Made by a program: the position numbers and the translations under genes. Shown one piece after another: positions 17,291 to 26,279 of a stretch of DNA of 64,000 bases. Positions within the stretch are counted from its first letter, which is position 1. The number at the start of each line of letters is the position of its first letter. Source of the DNA: Roseomonas gilardii (GTDB taxonomy: Bacteria > Pseudomonadota > Alphaproteobacteria > Acetobacterales > Acetobacteraceae); contig NZ_CP015583.1 of NCBI RefSeq assembly GCF_001941945.1, forward strand, positions 62,001 to 126,000, written 5' to 3'. The notes beneath the pieces are model-generated. The model ran no database searches, had not been told where the DNA came from, and was given only the letters and a program-made list of their open reading frames with translations.

Positions 17291-18172
17291 ATGGCCACCC
17301 GGCAGGAAACCCGTCCGTCCGGCGGCACGACCGCGCGCCCCGTCCCACGCCCTCTGACCCTGGCCGACCTGCCGGCAGCGCGGGCCCTTTCCGCTGCCCA
17401 GGGCTGGCCGCACCGGGAGGAGGACTGGCGCTTCGTCCTCGGCCTCGGCGAGGGAGTGGCGGTGGAACAGGACGGTCGGCTCGCCGGCACGGCGCTCGGC
17501 TGGCGCTACGGGCCCGGCTTCGCCACGCTGGGACTGGTGATCGTGTCCGAGGCGGCACGGGGCCGCGGCATCGGCCGGGCGCTGACCATGGCCGTGCTGG
17601 ACGGACTGGGCAGCCGCACGGTGCTGCTGAACGCGACGAGCGACGGGATGCCGCTCTACCGCTCCCTGGGCTTCGTGCCGGGGCGGGAGGTCCGGCAACT
17701 CCAGGGCGCGTCCTTTTCCCCGGCGCCGGGGATGCCACCGCCCGGGCACCGGCTGCGTCCCCTGACCCCTGGCGACGGGGCCATCCTGGCGGCGCTGGAC
17801 GAACGCGCCACCGGCATGCCGCGCCACGCGCTGATGGAGGCGCTGCTGCCCATTTCGGAAGGCCTGGTGCTGGACCGGGACGGCGAGGCGGTAGGCTTCG
17901 CGCTGCTGCGGCGCTTCGGCCATGGGCAGGTGATCGGCCCGGTGGTGGCGCCGGACGAAGGCGGCGCGCGGGCGCTGATCGCGCACGGGCTGTCCTCGCG
18001 TCCGGGGCAGTTCATGCGGCTGGACATACCGGCGGAAACCGGCCTGCCCGGCTGGCTGCGTAGCCTGGGGCTGGAGGATGCCGGGCCCGCCACGGGCATG
18101 GCGCGCGGCGCGCCGCCGCGCCCGGAGGGGTCGGTGCGCAGCTTCGCCCTGGTCAGTCAGGCGCTGGGCTGA
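17291..18172 (+). CDS. GNAT family N-acetyltransferase with C-terminal acetyltransferase-like domain
   Basis: The 293-residue protein has an N-terminal GNAT domain with the acetyl-CoA loop ARGRGIGRALT (about residues 93-103) and a C-terminal half (about 150-290) like the second domain of YitH-type acetyltransferases. Such proteins acetylate small amines or amino compounds; the acceptor is unknown. It is followed after 10 bases by a hydroxyacid dehydrogenase gene, so the two form an operon, divergent from the HAD-oxidase pair. Confidence 0.8.
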   Translation: MATRQETRPSGGTTARPVPRPLTLADLPAARALSAAQGWPHREEDWRFVLGLGEGVAVEQDGRLAGTALGWRYGPGFATLGLVIVSEAARGRGIGRALTMAVLDGLGSRTVLLNATSDGMPLYRSLGFVPGREVRQLQGASFSPAPGMPPPGHRLRPLTPGDGAILAALDERATGMPRHALMEALLPISEGLVLDRDGEAVGFALLRRFGHGQVIGPVVAPDEGGARALIAHGLSSRPGQFMRLDIPAETGLPGWLRSLGLEDAGPATGMARGAPPRPEGSVRSFALVSQALG

Positions 18173-18182
18173 GGAGGGCCGC

Positions 18183-19109
18183 ATGAGCCTCGTCTACAAG
18201 TCGGAGCCGGTGCGCGGCGCCGCCTGGGCCGCGCGCTTCGCCACGATGCTGCCGGACCTGCCCTTCCACATCTGGCCGGACACGGGCGACCCGGCCACCG
18301 CGCGCTACCTCGCCGCCTGGCAGCCGCCGGAGGACCTCGCCACGCGGTTCCCCGCGCTGGAGGTGCTGTTCTCGGTAGGGGCAGGGGTGGACCAGTTCGA
18401 CCTGCGCACCCTGCCGCCGGGCCTGCGCGTGGTTCGCATGATCGAGCCGGGGCTGGAGGCGGGGATGGTGGAATACGTCACCCTCTCTGTACTCGCCCTG
18501 CATCGCGGCCTGCCGCTCTACCTCGAACGCCAGCGGCAGGCCCTGTGGCAACCGGAGAAGCCGGTGCCGGCGACGCAGCGGCGCGTCGGCGTGCTCGGCC
18601 TGGGCGTGCTGGGGCGGGCGGTGCTGGAACGGCTGCGCGGCTTCGGCTTCCCGCTCTCGGGCTGGAGCCGCGGCCGGCACGACCTGCCCGGCATCGCCTG
18701 CCATGCGGGGCGGGAGGAACTGCCCGCCTTCCTGGCGGGTGCCGATATCCTCGTCTGCCTGCTGCCGCTGACGGCGGAAACGCGCGGCCTGCTGGGCCGG
18801 CACAACCTCGCCGCCCTGCCGCGCGGCGCCGGACTGGTGAATGTGGGGCGCGGCCCGCATCTGGTAGCCGGGGATCTGCTGGCGGCGCTGGATTCAGGGC
18901 AGGTCTCGGCGGCGATCCTGGATGTCTGCGACCCGGAACCGCCACCGCCCGATCACCCCTTCTGGACGCATCCGCGCATCTGGATGACCCCGCATGTCGC
19001 CAGCACGACCAGCCACGAGGCGGGGGCCGATGCCCTGATCGCCAATATCCGGCGCCACCGGAACGGGGAGCCGATGCTGGGCGAGGTGGAACGCGGCCGG
19101 GGCTACTGA
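18183..19109 (+). CDS. D-2-hydroxyacid dehydrogenase, glyoxylate/hydroxypyruvate reductase A-like
   Basis: The 308-residue protein has the NAD(P)-binding motif GVLGLGVLGRAVLERL (about residues 137-152), an active-site Arg in NVGRGPHLV and a catalytic His in WMTPHVAST, as in GhrA. It reduces glyoxylate or hydroxypyruvate, or oxidises D-2-hydroxyacids. GAGGAG precedes the ATG at 18183; the upstream in-frame extension overlaps the GNAT gene and is not used. With serine dehydratase and amine oxidases nearby, a role in glycine/serine-type carbon flow is possible but inferred. Confidence 0.87.
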   Translation: MSLVYKSEPVRGAAWAARFATMLPDLPFHIWPDTGDPATARYLAAWQPPEDLATRFPALEVLFSVGAGVDQFDLRTLPPGLRVVRMIEPGLEAGMVEYVTLSVLALHRGLPLYLERQRQALWQPEKPVPATQRRVGVLGLGVLGRAVLERLRGFGFPLSGWSRGRHDLPGIACHAGREELPAFLAGADILVCLLPLTAETRGLLGRHNLAALPRGAGLVNVGRGPHLVAGDLLAALDSGQVSAAILDVCDPEPPPPDHPFWTHPRIWMTPHVASTTSHEAGADALIANIRRHRNGEPMLGEVERGRGY

Positions 19110-19204
19110 CCGCTCCATGGCGCTGTGCCGCGCTTCGTGGCTGACCCCGGGAGTGCGACCGGAGTGCGGCCAGGCAGACCGCCCAGCCCAGCCAGCTTGC
19201 CCGG

Positions 19205-19867
19205 TCAGCCTGCCCGGTCGGCCTCGCGCGCCGCCCGCACGAAGGCGGCGATCAGCGCCGGGTCCTTGACCCCGCGCGCGCTCTCCATGCCCGAGGAAGC
19301 ATCCACCCCCGGGGCGCCGGACTGCCGCACCGCCGCCGCGACATTGGCCGGGGTGAGGCCGCCGGCCAGAAGCCAGGGGCGCGGGATGCTTCGCCCGGCC
19401 AGGAGCCCCCAGTCGAAGGACACGGCGTTGCCGCCGGGCAGGGCGGCACCGGCCGGCGGCTTGGCGTCGAGCAGGAAGCGGTCCACCACCGGGGCATAAG
19501 CGGCCAGGGCGTCGAAATCCTCCGGCACGGCGATCCCCAGCACCTTCATCACCGGCAGGCCGAAGCGGGCGCGCAGCGCGGCGCAGCGTTCCGGAGTTTC
19601 CGCCCCATGCAGCTGCAGCATGTCCAGCGGCACGGCGGCGAGCACCGCCGCCACCGCCTCCTCGGAGGGATCGACGAAAAGCCCCACCCGCAGCGGCCCG
19701 CCTTCCGCGGCGGCAGGCGCCAGGGCGGAGAGCCCGGCGGCCCGTTCCGGCGAGACCGCGCGGGGCGAGGGGGGAAAGAAGACGAAGCCCAGCATCTCCG
19801 TCCGCGCCTCGCGCACCGCCACCATGGCGGCCGGATCGTTGATGCCGCAGACCTTGACCAGCGTCAC
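19205..19867 (-). CDS. trpF: Phosphoribosylanthranilate isomerase
   Basis: The 220-residue protein is a TIM-barrel enzyme of tryptophan synthesis. It begins VTLVKVCGI, the conserved start of the family, with further hallmarks VGLFVDPSEE (about 60), LQLHGAE (about 83) and LAGGLTPANV (about 160). A GTG start at 19867 places it 10 bases after pyrF; no ATG lies close enough. The pairing of trpF with pyrF and ihfB/lapA-like genes is common in alphaproteobacteria. Confidence 0.92.
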   Translation of the reverse strand: MTLVKVCGINDPAAMVAVREARTEMLGFVFFPPSPRAVSPERAAGLSALAPAAAEGGPLRVGLFVDPSEEAVAAVLAAVPLDMLQLHGAETPERCAALRARFGLPVMKVLGIAVPEDFDALAAYAPVVDRFLLDAKPPAGAALPGGNAVSFDWGLLAGRSIPRPWLLAGGLTPANVAAAVRQSGAPGVDASSGMESARGVKDPALIAAFVRAAREADRAG

Positions 19868-19877
19868 CGGCCGGACC

Positions 19878-20615
19878 TCAGGGCGCGTCGCCCAGCGGGG
19901 CGAGCTCGGCCACCACCGCCCGCGCCGCCGCCACGGGGTCCGCGGCATTGGTGATCGGGCGGCCCAGCACGATCCAGTCCGCGCCGGCCCGGATCGTGTC
20001 GGCAGGCGTGGCGACGCGCGACTGGTCGCCCGGCTCCGCACCGGCGGGGCGCACGCCCGGCACCACCAGCATCGGCCGGTCGCCGAAGGCCTTGCGGATC
20101 AGCGCGGCCTCGTGCGGCGAGCAGACCAGCCCGTCCGCCCCGGCCTCCAGCGCCAGCCGCGACAGGCGCAGCACCTGCTGCGACGTGCCGCCGGACACGC
20201 CGGTTTCGGCCAGCATGGCGGCGCTCAGGCTGGTCAGCACCGTCACCGCCAGGATGGCCGGACGTGCCGCGCCGCCGGCTTCCTCGGCCGCCCGCCGCGC
20301 CGCCGCGATCATGGTCGCCCCGCCCGCCGCGTGGATGGTCAGCATGGCCGGCCGCACCGCGCAGGCGGAACGGACCGCGCCGGCCACGGTGTTGGGGATG
20401 TCGTGCAGCTTGAGGTCCAGGAAGACCGGCATCTCCCCCGCCACGTCGCGCACCGCGCCAGGTCCGGCGGCCACGAAGAATTCCAGCCCGAGCTTCAGCA
20501 GGCCGACCTCGGGCGCGAGGTGCCGCGCCAGACCGGCGGCCTTTGCCGGGTCGGGCGTGTCGATGGCCACGATCAGTTGCTTCCGGCCGGGGTGGGGGCG
20601 GGCGATCAGGGACAT
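19878..20615 (-). CDS. pyrF: Orotidine 5'-phosphate decarboxylase
   Basis: The 245-residue TIM-barrel enzyme makes UMP from OMP in pyrimidine synthesis. The catalytic motif [13 protein letters not shown] (about residues 60-72) contains the Asp-x-Lys-x2-Asp triad. I chose the ATG at 20615, preceded by GAGG; a GTG two codons upstream is also open. It lies upstream of trpF and downstream of the lapA-like gene on the same strand. Confidence 0.94.
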   Translation of the reverse strand: MSLIARPHPGRKQLIVAIDTPDPAKAAGLARHLAPEVGLLKLGLEFFVAAGPGAVRDVAGEMPVFLDLKLHDIPNTVAGAVRSACAVRPAMLTIHAAGGATMIAAARRAAEEAGGAARPAILAVTVLTSLSAAMLAETGVSGGTSQQVLRLSRLALEAGADGLVCSPHEAALIRKAFGDRPMLVVPGVRPAGAEPGDQSRVATPADTIRAGADWIVLGRPITNAADPVAAARAVVAELAPLGDAP

Positions 20616-20776
20616 GGGCACCTCGGGGAGGGGGAGCGGGTCGGGCCGGGGACCGCCTTCCGCCCCCGCATGGGGCAGGAAGCGGGCGGCGGAAAAGGAA
20701 CCGGCCGGATCGCGCGGCGCGGATGGCGGCCCGTCCCCGGCCTGGCAGGCTGCCGCGGGGGGTTATAGGGGCTCGT

Positions 20777-21121
20777 TCAGGGTGCCGGTAGCGCAACCTT
20801 GGCGGGGCGGCGTCCCGGCACGTCGCTGCCTTCCGGCACCTGCCGCGCCACCTGGGCGCGCAGCTGCGCCAGTTCCGATTCGAGCTGCCGCACCGTCTGG
20901 GCCAGGTGGCGGGCCCGGCGGCGGGCGCCCAGCGAGGCCATCCAGGTCACCAGCGCACCCAGCAGGAAGGCAAGGGCGGAAACCGACAGCACCGCCACGG
21001 CGAGCGGCGTCTCCCAGGCGAGGTCGAAGGGCCAGAAACGGACGGGGACCGGCGCCGTGTTCGACAGGGCGAACAGCACCAGCACAATCAAGAGGGGCCC
21101 GATCAACAGCCAGCGCCACAT
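20777..21121 (-). CDS. LapA domain membrane protein (DUF1049)
   Basis: The 114-residue protein has two hydrophobic segments (about residues 4-24 and 42-66) with NTAPVPVRFWPFDL between them, then a coiled-coil-like, Arg-rich cytoplasmic tail (LAQTVRQLESELAQLRAQV). This is the LapA/YciS type; E. coli LapA works with LapB to control LpxC turnover and lipopolysaccharide level. No lapB is seen here. It follows ihfB, an order kept in many proteobacteria. The ATG at 21121 is chosen; a GTG at 21133 is an alternative. Confidence 0.85.
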   Translation of the reverse strand: MWRWLLIGPLLIVLVLFALSNTAPVPVRFWPFDLAWETPLAVAVLSVSALAFLLGALVTWMASLGARRRARHLAQTVRQLESELAQLRAQVARQVPEGSDVPGRRPAKVALPAP

Positions 21122-21307
21122 CGTCTTCGTCACTCCGCTTTCTGTTCCAGCCCCGTCCGATCCCCAGGCTTCCGGAGAAGTGCCTCCCCCGGGCTTCGGG
21201 GGCAAGGCCCCGGCGCCGGCTACATGGGCAGAACGGGGCAGGCCCGGCTCCGCTTCCGGGAAAAACGCCGGAGCCTGGAGGGTCCGGACCGTCCGGCCAC
21301 CGGCGAT

Positions 21308-21634
21308 TCAGTCTCCGGCGGACGGGCGCTCCTTGCCGCCTCGGCTCTGCAACGGGCCGCCATTGACCCGTTCGCGCAATTCCTTGCCCGGCTTGAAATA
21401 GGGGACCGCCTTGCCGGTGACTTCCACGGCCTCCCCCGTGCGGGGGTTGCGGCCGGTCCGGGGATCGCGGCGCTTGGCGGTGAAGGCGCCGAAGCCGCGC
21501 AATTCCACCCGGTCGCCCCGCGCCAGGGCGGCGGAGATCTCCTCCAGGATGGTGGCCACGATCAGTTCCACATCGGGCTGGCGCAGATGAGGGTTCGCCG
21601 CGGCCAGCGCGGCGATCAACTCCGATCTGGTCAT
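21308..21634 (-). CDS. ihfB: Integration host factor beta subunit
   Basis: The 108-residue protein is an HU/IHF-family DNA-bending protein. It begins [15 protein letters not shown] and carries [11 protein letters not shown] (about residues 63-73), whose Pro inserts between base pairs. The C-terminal tail ([18 protein letters not shown]) is a short extension. It lies 25 bases downstream of sppA and upstream of the lapA-like gene. The partner ihfA is outside the window. Confidence 0.93.
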   Translation of the reverse strand: MTRSELIAALAAANPHLRQPDVELIVATILEEISAALARGDRVELRGFGAFTAKRRDPRTGRNPRTGEAVEVTGKAVPYFKPGKELRERVNGGPLQSRGGKERPSAGD

Positions 21635-21659
21635 CCCGTCCAAAACCCCCCGCAGCCGG

Positions 21660-22586
21660 TCAGCGTGCGGCAGGCTGCCAAAGCGCCAGGGCGCCGTCAA
21701 CGATCCCGATCGATGCAAGCCCTTCGGAAACAAGGCTTTTCGCGAAGGAGGTGACGTATCGCGACAGTCCGCGCCGTCCCGTGGTATCCAGGTCACGCGC
21801 CTCGGGCGTTTCCGGGATGCCGTGCTTCTCCTTCAGCCAGGCCCGTGCCTCCCGTTCGCCGCCGATGGCATCCACCAGGCCGAGCGCCAGGGCCTGCCGC
21901 CCGGTGTAGATTCGCCCGTCCGCCAGCTCCCGCACCCGCGCTTCCGGCAGGTTGCGGCCCTTGGCCACCATCTCCACGAAGCGCGACTGGATATCCGCCA
22001 CCACGCCCAGCAGCACCTCCCGCCCCTGCTCGGTCAGTGGCGAGAAGGGGCTGGGCTGCGCCTTCAGCGGGCCGGAGGTCAGCGTCTCCGCCTTCACCCC
22101 CAGCGTGTCCATCAGCTGGTTCACGTTGAAGCTCTGCAGCAGCACGCCGATCGAGCCGGTGAGCGTGGCGTCGCGGGCAAAGATGCGCTCGGACGGCATG
22201 GCGACCATATAGGCTGCCGAGGCCGCCGTGCCGCCCATCACCGCCACCACCGGCTTGCCGGATTCGCGGAAGCGCATGAGCGCCGAATACAGCGCCTCGC
22301 CCCCCGCCACCGTGCCGCCGGGGCTGTCGATGGACAGCAGCAACGCGCGCGTGCCGGCCCGTTCCGCCGCGCGGTCCACCGCCCGGACGACGTCGCGGTC
22401 GTCGGTGATCGTGCCGCTGACCACCAGCCGCGCCACGGGCGAGCCGGCACTGAACCCCTCCATGTTCCGGGGCGCGAAGAGCACGGCCAGGAGCGCCAGG
22501 GCCGCCAGCACGGCGCCGCCGCGCCAAAGCGCCCGGCTCCGCTTCAGGCGGCGCCGGTCGATCAGGGCATCAGGGTCGAGGGACAT
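21660..22586 (-). CDS. sppA: Signal peptide peptidase SppA
   Basis: The 308-residue inner-membrane serine protease degrades cleaved signal peptides. It has one N-terminal membrane segment (about residues 22-40), a fold like ClpP, the nucleophile region [12 protein letters not shown] (Ser near 142) and a downstream Lys region ([11 protein letters not shown], about 165-175) that completes the Ser-Lys dyad. Length fits the short (half-size) SppA found in most bacteria. It is the gene before ihfB; dapB lies 88 bases upstream. Confidence 0.92.
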   Translation of the reverse strand: MSLDPDALIDRRRLKRSRALWRGGAVLAALALLAVLFAPRNMEGFSAGSPVARLVVSGTITDDRDVVRAVDRAAERAGTRALLLSIDSPGGTVAGGEALYSALMRFRESGKPVVAVMGGTAASAAYMVAMPSERIFARDATLTGSIGVLLQSFNVNQLMDTLGVKAETLTSGPLKAQPSPFSPLTEQGREVLLGVVADIQSRFVEMVAKGRNLPEARVRELADGRIYTGRQALALGLVDAIGGEREARAWLKEKHGIPETPEARDLDTTGRRGLSRYVTSFAKSLVSEGLASIGIVDGALALWQPAAR

Positions 22587-22674
22587 GGCGAAGGCTCATG
22601 CCGTTCCGGCGACGCCCGGTCAAATCCCGTTCGGCGGAGGCCAGCCGGGGAGCGAGCGGGAAGGCACCGTGTCC

Positions 22675-23466
22675 TTATGCCATCCCCAGCACATGCTTCA
22701 TGTCGTAGAGGCCCGCCGGCTGGCCCAGCAGCCACAGCGCTGCCCGCACCGCGCCGGTGGCATAGACCCGGCGGTCGAAGGATCGGTGGGTCAGGGCGAT
22801 CTGCTCGGTGCCGGCGGCGAAGAGGAGCGTGTGCTCCCCCACCACCTGCCCGCCGCGCAGGGCGGCGAAGCCGATGGCGCCCGTGCGGCGCGGGCCGGTA
22901 TGGCCATCGCGGCCGCTCTCGGTGCCCGCTTCCTCCAGCGTGGTGCCGCGTCCGCGCGCTACGGCGCGGCCGAGCGCCACCGCCGTGCCGGACGGGGCAT
23001 CCACCTTCTGGCGATGATGCATCTCGACGATCTCGGCGTCGTACTGCTCCGCCGGCAGGGCCGCCGCCATGCGCTCGGCCAGGGCGAAGAGCAGGTTCAC
23101 GCCGGGGGCGAAATTGGCGGCATAGACGATGGGAATTTGCTTCGCCGCCTCGGCCACGGCGGCCTCCTGCGCCACGGAAAGGCCGGAGGTGCCCAGCACC
23201 AGGGGCCGCTTCGCCGCCACCGCCGCGGCGAGATGCGCCTCCACAGCCTCCGCGCGGGTGAAGTCGATCACCACGTCGCTTTCCGCGCAAAGGGAGGCGG
23301 CATCGGGGAAGACGCGATAAGGCCCGGCCTCGCCGGAACGGCGCGTGCCGCCGGAAACGGTGGCGCCCGCCTTCGTGCTTTCCTCGGCCAGCAGGGTGCC
23401 CATGCGGCCCGCGATTCCCAGGATTCCGATCCGTGCCGCCATCCGGCCCGATTCCGCTGCCGCCAT
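22675..23466 (-). CDS. dapB: 4-hydroxy-tetrahydrodipicolinate reductase
   Basis: The 263-residue enzyme reduces the DapA product in lysine and diaminopimelate synthesis. It shows the cofactor motif GIAGRMG (about residues 14-20), VDAPSGTA with the preceding EMHHRQK (the H-H-x-x-K-x-D-x-P-S-G-T-A signature, about 150-165) and AANFAPGVNL. The ATG at 23466 follows an AGGGA site; an internal ATG at 23442 would also fit. Confidence 0.93.
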   Translation of the reverse strand: MAAAESGRMAARIGILGIAGRMGTLLAEESTKAGATVSGGTRRSGEAGPYRVFPDAASLCAESDVVIDFTRAEAVEAHLAAAVAAKRPLVLGTSGLSVAQEAAVAEAAKQIPIVYAANFAPGVNLLFALAERMAAALPAEQYDAEIVEMHHRQKVDAPSGTAVALGRAVARGRGTTLEEAGTESGRDGHTGPRRTGAIGFAALRGGQVVGEHTLLFAAGTEQIALTHRSFDRRVYATGAVRAALWLLGQPAGLYDMKHVLGMA

Positions 23467-23637
23467 CACATCCCTGCCTCGTTCCGTCCGGGCACGGTTC
23501 GCCCGGCGCCGGCCATGCAACAGATCGCGGGCGGCGTCCATCACCGGCCCGGCCCGCGACGCGGGGATCATACCCCTCACGCGGAAGAAATGGCCTTCCT
23601 TCGCACGGCGACATCATTCCGTGACAATGGCGGCATG

Positions 23638-23664
23638 AAAAAGGGGCGGAGTTCCCTCCGCCCC
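23638..23664 (-). terminator. Intrinsic terminator after the PRC-barrel gene
   Basis: On the minus strand, arms GGGGCGGA and TCCGCCCC (8 bp, loop GGGAAC) are followed by TTTTT. It starts about 30 bases after the PRC-barrel stop, the right place for a Rho-independent terminator, and separates that gene from dapB. Confidence 0.85.
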
Positions 23665-23693
23665 TGGAACATTGGCCCTGGCCAATCTTGCCG

Positions 23694-24128
23694 TCAGAAG
23701 CCGGCGTTCCAGTAGGGTGCCTTGTAGTAGTCGTAGACCCGGCGCCCATAGGCATCGTCGTTGAAGTCGATGCCCTCATCCGCCCCATAGGACGGCGCGT
23801 CCTGCAACTGTTCCCGCGTCATGTCCACGACGTAGCCGCCCTGGACGGTGTCGTAAGCCAGGGTGGACCAGGGCAGCGGATGGTACTTCTCGCCGATGCC
23901 GAGGAAGCCGCCGAAGCTCATCACCGCGAAGGCTACCTTGCCGCTGACCTTGTCGAGCATGACGTCCTCGACCGTGCCGAGGCGCTCGCCCTCGCGGTTA
24001 TAGACGGCCGTACCCTCGACCTTGCTGGCCGAGATCAGCCGGTTCGGCACGTCATGATCCTCCGGGCTGGCCGGGGTGCTGACGGCGGGGATGCCGGTGA
24101 AGCTGGGGTCGCCGATCGTGGTGCTCAT
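23694..24128 (-). CDS. PRC-barrel domain protein
   Basis: The 144-residue protein has one PRC-barrel domain (about residues 27-105, with LISASKVEGTAVYNREGERLGTVEDVML) and a Tyr/Asp-rich C-terminus (DDAYGRRVYDYYKAPYW). PRC-barrel proteins outside photosynthesis act in envelope, stress or RNA functions, and no precise role is known. AAGGAAACAGG precedes the ATG at 24128. It is a single-gene unit closed by a good terminator. Confidence 0.85.
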   Translation of the reverse strand: MSTTIGDPSFTGIPAVSTPASPEDHDVPNRLISASKVEGTAVYNREGERLGTVEDVMLDKVSGKVAFAVMSFGGFLGIGEKYHPLPWSTLAYDTVQGGYVVDMTREQLQDAPSYGADEGIDFNDDAYGRRVYDYYKAPYWNAGF

Positions 24129-24253
24129 CCTGTTTCCTTCCGCATGGTCGTTCGCCGATGAGGGGTCACGATGCTCGCGGCACACCGTGGTGGAAGGAAA
24201 ACGACTCCGTGGCGCCATGGGTTGCCCCAACCGGCCCGCGGCAGGCCCCCGCG

Positions 24254-24664
24254 TCAGGCCTCTCCGTCCTCCTCGTGCCGGAGCAGGGCGAGGAGGCGCG
24301 GCAGGGCGGCCGCCTGGGCCTCCGCCTCAATGGAGCGGTATTCGCGGATCACTCTTTCGCCGAGCCGGGTCAGCCGCGCGCCGCCACCCCCGGCGCCGCC
24401 GGCCGCCGTTTCCACCACGGGCCGGCCCAGGCCCCGGTTGAGATCCTCCACCAGCTCCCAGGCGCGGCGGTAGGACATGCCCAACGCCCGCCCGGCGGCG
24501 GAGATCGAGCCGTTGCGGCCGATCTCCTCCAGCAGCCGCACCTTCCCCGGCCCGATGCGGAGCCCAGGGGCGGGGTCGAGGCGGATGCTCAGCCCCGGAC
24601 CGGACTGCTCCCCGGCCGGGTCTCCGGATATCGCCGCTGTCCTGCGCCGTGCCATGCCGGGCAT
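24254..24664 (-). CDS. ModE-like winged-helix regulator (N-terminal domain only)
   Basis: The product is about 136 residues. The core (about residues 36-100, with KVRLLEEIGRNGSISAAGRALGMSYRRAWELVEDLN) is the LysR/ModE-type helix-turn-helix of the molybdate regulator ModE, but no molybdate-binding TOBE domain follows. Such stand-alone domains regulate molybdate or other genes in many alphaproteobacteria. The start is uncertain: ATGs at 24664 and 24655 are both possible. No molybdate transport genes lie nearby. Confidence 0.75.
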   Translation of the reverse strand: MPGMARRRTAAISGDPAGEQSGPGLSIRLDPAPGLRIGPGKVRLLEEIGRNGSISAAGRALGMSYRRAWELVEDLNRGLGRPVVETAAGGAGGGGARLTRLGERVIREYRSIEAEAQAAALPRLLALLRHEEDGEA

Positions 24665-24700
24665 CCCATCACGCGGATGGGCGCCCGGCAATCCGGCCGC

Positions 24701-26023
24701 TCAGCGCAGTTCCATGCGCCGGATCGGTCCGACGATGACGAGGTAGCTGAGCATCGCCACCAACGCGTTGGCGCCGACGAAGACCAGAGCACCGTTGAAG
24801 GAGCCGGTGGTCTGGATGATGTAGCCGATCACGATCGGCGTGGTGATCGAGGAGATGTTGCCGAACATGTTGAACAGCCCGCCGCTGACGCCGGCGATCT
24901 GGCGCGGCGCGGTGTCGGAGATCACCGCCCAGCCGAGCGCGCCGATGCCCTTGCCGAAGAAGGCGAGCGCCATGATCAGCACCACCAGCCACTGCTCGTC
25001 GGTGTAGTTGCAGATCACCATGCTCATCGACAGGAGCATGCCCACGACGATCGGCACCTTGCGCGCCACGGTCAGCGAATGGCCGCGCCGCAGCAGGGAA
25101 TCCGACCAGACGCCGCCGAGCACGCCGCCGAGGAAGCCGCAGATCGCCGGGATGGAGGCGACGAAGCCGGCATTCATGATCGACATGCCCCGCTGCTGCA
25201 CGAGATAGACGGGAAACCAGGTGATGAAGAAATAGGTCAGCGCGTTGATGCAGAACTGGCCCAGATAGATGCCGAGCATCATCCGGTTGCTGACCAGGTC
25301 CACGAGGTAGGACCAGCGGAAGCTCGCATCCTTCTTGCCCGGCTGGTCCATGTTCACCAGCGCGCCGCCTTCCTCCAGGTAGTTCAGCTCGCTCTGCCGG
25401 ATGCGTGGGTGATCCTTGGGGTCGTGGATCACCTTCAGCCAGACGAAGCTGACCAGGATGCCGAGGAAGCCCATGAAGTAGAAGACGGAGGGCCAGCCAT
25501 AGGTGAAGGTCAGCCAGCCCATGATCGGGGCGAAGAGCACCGTCGCGAAATACTGCGCCGAGTTGAAGATGGCCGAGGCGGTGCCGCGCTCCTTGGCCGG
25601 GAACCAGGCGGCCACGATGCGCCCGTTGGCCGGGAAGGAAGGCGCCTCCGCGAAGCCGACCAGCAGCCGCAGCACGAACAGCGCATAGGCCGCGGCTGCG
25701 AGGCCGACCACGGCCACCTCCCCCTGCAGCAGGGTGAAGAGCGACCAGATGAAGATGCTGAAGAAATAGACCTTCTTCGAGCCGAAGCGGTCGAGCAGCC
25801 AGCCGCCCGGGATCTGCCCGATCACATAGGACCAGCCGAAGGCGGAGAAGACGAAGCCCATCTCCACGGCGCTGAGGCCGAGATCCTTGGACAGCACGGG
25901 GCCGGCGATGGCCAGGGTGGCGCGGTCGGCATAGTTCACGATGGTGACCGCGAAAAGCATGGCCACGATGCTGAAACGCACCCGGCCCACACGCGTCCCT
26001 TCGGCCGCGAGAGCAGACGACAT
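24701..26023 (-). CDS. MFS transporter, anion:cation symporter (hexuronate/galactonate-type)
   Basis: The 440-residue protein has 12 likely membrane helices and family features such as NYADRATLAIAGPVL in helix 1 and GWLLDRFGSKKVY after helix 2. These suit the ACS family that imports sugar acids (glucarate, galactonate) or other organic anions. GGAGGAAAC precedes the ATG at 26023. There is no sugar-acid catabolic gene next to it, so the substrate is only a family-level guess. Confidence 0.85.
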   Translation of the reverse strand: MSSALAAEGTRVGRVRFSIVAMLFAVTIVNYADRATLAIAGPVLSKDLGLSAVEMGFVFSAFGWSYVIGQIPGGWLLDRFGSKKVYFFSIFIWSLFTLLQGEVAVVGLAAAAYALFVLRLLVGFAEAPSFPANGRIVAAWFPAKERGTASAIFNSAQYFATVLFAPIMGWLTFTYGWPSVFYFMGFLGILVSFVWLKVIHDPKDHPRIRQSELNYLEEGGALVNMDQPGKKDASFRWSYLVDLVSNRMMLGIYLGQFCINALTYFFITWFPVYLVQQRGMSIMNAGFVASIPAICGFLGGVLGGVWSDSLLRRGHSLTVARKVPIVVGMLLSMSMVICNYTDEQWLVVLIMALAFFGKGIGALGWAVISDTAPRQIAGVSGGLFNMFGNISSITTPIVIGYIIQTTGSFNGALVFVGANALVAMLSYLVIVGPIRRMELR

Positions 26024-26134
26024 CAGTTTCCTCCGGCGTTCCAGAAATCCCGGCGCTTCGGCCGGGGAATCCCGCTTGATCCATTCAGGCGCCGGGCGCG
26101 GGGTCGCGGATCCCTGCGGCGGCGCCAACTACTA

Positions 26135-26143
26135 TATCAGATA
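26135..26143. promoter_or_regulatory. Short palindrome upstream of the MFS gene
   Basis: TATCAGATA is a perfect 9-bp palindrome inside an AT-rich patch (about 26128-26150) of the 256-bp spacer upstream of the MFS transporter start. Such sites are common operators for GntR-type regulators of sugar-acid transport, but no such regulator is encoded nearby. Confidence 0.3.
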
Positions 26144-26279
26144 GCAGAATGGACCCGCAGCAGAGGATATGTGACGGATCTGTCAGGCGGAGGACATTCG
26201 GGGGAAAGGCGCGATACGGCGTGCCGGTCACGCCGCGAAGGGGCCGGACCGGGGGAGGTTCCCCGGCCCGGCCTTCCGC

